Notes under the pieces: generated by a model | Seen by the model: the letters and a program-made list of their open reading frames with translations, nothing else | What the model was told of the DNA's origin: nothing | The model's database searches: none | Made by a program: the position numbers and the translations under genes | Source: Deltaproteobacteria bacterium | GTDB lineage: Bacteria > Desulfobacterota > Binatia > UBA12015 | Reading direction: 5' to 3' | DNA: 7,759 bases | Assembly (NCBI GenBank): GCA_003447545.1 | Contig: DLYX01000025.1 | Coordinates: 1-7,759, forward strand | Shown here: positions 6,927 through 7,759 of the stretch, one piece after another | How positions within the stretch are numbered: the first letter of the stretch is position 1 | Layout of the letters: the number at the start of each line of letters is the position of its first letter

Positions 6927-6948
6927 GCCCGCCCGAATTCGGGAGGGC
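6927..6948. repeat. 22-bp near-perfect palindrome in the divergent intergenic region
   Basis: The core CCCGAATTCGGG at 6932-6943 is a perfect 12-bp palindrome. After one mismatch on each side (G6931/A6944), GCCC and GGGC extend it to 22 bp with 10 of 11 pairs matched. Its centre is 54 bp before ATG 6992 and about 155 bp upstream of the ABC-F start, a fitting place for a dimeric repressor operator. No -35/-10 pair could be assigned with confidence in the 208-nt region. Confidence 0.35.
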
Positions 6949-6991
6949 GCGGGATGGCATCACCTTCCCGCGCCAGATACGCCCAGCAAGG

Positions 6992-7759
6992 ATGTTTTTT
7001 CGCAAATTCCTCAAATTCGCGCTCTCGGGGCTGATCTTGCTCGCCGGCTTCCTGTGGCTCATCCAGACACCCTTCGGGTTTCAGCACGTCCTGACCCCCG
7101 CTCTGAGCCTCGGCGGCATCGGGACTCTCGATGCCGCTCATGGTCGCCTCGACCTTCGCGGCAAGCTGGTTCTCACTGACGCGCAGTATCGATACGAGGA
7201 AGCCGGAATTGAAGCGTCCCTGCAGTCCGGCTCGATTGCGATCGACCTCCTCTCCCTCTTCGGGAATGCGCCGATCGCCATCGAAAGCGTCGAAATTCAG
7301 CAAGGAACCCTCGTGCTCACGGATGCCCCGGCCGAGAGTGCGTCCCTGAGTGAGGCAAACCAGGTTGCTCCAGAAGCGGAAGCAAACACCACCAAAACAG
7401 CCCTCCGTCTGCCCTTCAGCGTCGGCCTTGGGGTTCTTTCGGATTTCACATACCGACAAATCCACCAGAGCGGCGACACCGTGATTGAGGCAGAATCCCT
7501 GCGCCTGGAAGATCTCGAAGCGGGAAAGCAGGGATCGCTCACAAGCCTCCTCCACTGGCGCAATCAAAACGCCACAGGCACGGGGGCCCAGGTCCACGCA
7601 GAGATCAAGGCCCAACTCTCGCTCAATGAAAGGAACAACCCGCGGAACTGGAAGCTTCAGGTTGAAGCGAGCCAAGGCTCCGGGGGAGGCAACGGAAAAG
7701 AAGCGATCAAAACTCTGAACCTCGCGATTCAGGCACAACACGATGGAGAGGACCACCTC
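6992..7759 (+). CDS. AsmA/TamB-like membrane-anchored envelope protein, 3' end outside the window
   Basis: The first 256 codons of an open frame that runs past the right edge. The N-terminus MFFRKFLKFALSGLILLAGF is a basic start followed by a hydrophobic segment (about residues 9-25), consistent with a signal anchor and a periplasmic body. The next stretch has the pattern seen at the start of TamB/AsmA-family proteins: ALSLGGIGTLDAAHGRLDLRG, then alternating beta-strand segments, LLSLFGNAPIAIESVEIQQG and GTLVLTD. Family members bridge inner and outer membrane and move phospholipids or help outer-membrane protein assembly. A low-complexity Ala/Glu/Ser/Asn-rich linker lies at about 113-135. ATG 6992 is the first start in frame with a sensible N-terminus; the only Shine-Dalgarno-like bases (AAGG) abut it, so translation initiation looks weak. 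It is divergent from the ABC-F gene. Fold-level call moderately secure; AsmA versus TamB cannot be settled without the C-terminus. Confidence 0.68.
   Translation, partial: MFFRKFLKFALSGLILLAGFLWLIQTPFGFQHVLTPALSLGGIGTLDAAHGRLDLRGKLVLTDAQYRYEEAGIEASLQSGSIAIDLLSLFGNAPIAIESVEIQQGTLVLTDAPAESASLSEANQVAPEAEANTTKTALRLPFSVGLGVLSDFTYRQIHQSGDTVIEAESLRLEDLEAGKQGSLTSLLHWRNQNATGTGAQVHAEIKAQLSLNERNNPRNWKLQVEASQGSGGGNGKEAIKTLNLAIQAQHDGEDHL

Noticed and set aside
6784..7062. A 93-codon in-frame N-terminal extension of the ABC-F protein
   Set aside because: It overlaps the start of the divergent AsmA/TamB-like gene, does not look like any ABC-F N-terminus, and ATG 6783 has a well-spaced GAGGAG site.
6854..7756. 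A 300-codon - strand open frame
   Set aside because: Antisense to the AsmA/TamB-like gene, whose signal anchor and beta-rich pattern are much more protein-like.

Overview
The window is a GC-rich (roughly 60% by eye), densely coded bacterial chromosomal segment with six protein genes, one of them cut by the right edge and one possibly cut by the left edge. The gene at the right edge looks like an AsmA/TamB-type envelope protein, which suggests a Gram-negative-type bacterium with an outer membrane. The mix of genes resembles poorly cultured delta-proteobacteria-like or Binatota/Myxococcota-like lineages, but nothing here fixes the phylum. I see no tRNA, rRNA, CRISPR array, insertion sequence, phage gene or attachment site.

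Left block (1-4148, + strand): a soluble PAS-containing sensor histidine kinase is followed after 27 nt by a sialidase-like beta-propeller protein with Asp-boxes and a C-terminal concanavalin/LamG-like domain. After 55 nt comes an alpha/beta hydrolase of the hormone-sensitive-lipase (fold-3) family. All three face the same way with short gaps and could be one transcript. No response regulator or receiver domain is visible, so the kinase's output is unknown. The second gene lies in the same reading frame as the kinase, separated from it by a single TAA and with no clear Shine-Dalgarno sequence.

Right block (4218-6783, - strand): an ABC-F ATPase of the YkpA/YbiT type is upstream of a YiiX/YebB-like permuted NlpC/P60 cysteine hydrolase. 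Both have convincing ribosome binding sites. The block converges on the hydrolase gene across a 69-nt gap that holds a GC-rich inverted repeat. The ABC-F protein is the most notable gene: every motif that would form one of its two ATP sites is degenerate, while every motif of the other site is intact.

Right edge (6784-7759): a 208-nt divergent region with two inverted repeats separates the ABC-F gene from a + strand gene for an N-terminally anchored AsmA/TamB-like protein, which continues past the window.

I do not see a clear new multi-gene defence, secretion or mobile system. The leads worth following are the one-site-dead ABC-F, the sialidase-like protein with no signal peptide behind a kinase, and the ABC-F/papain-fold pair.
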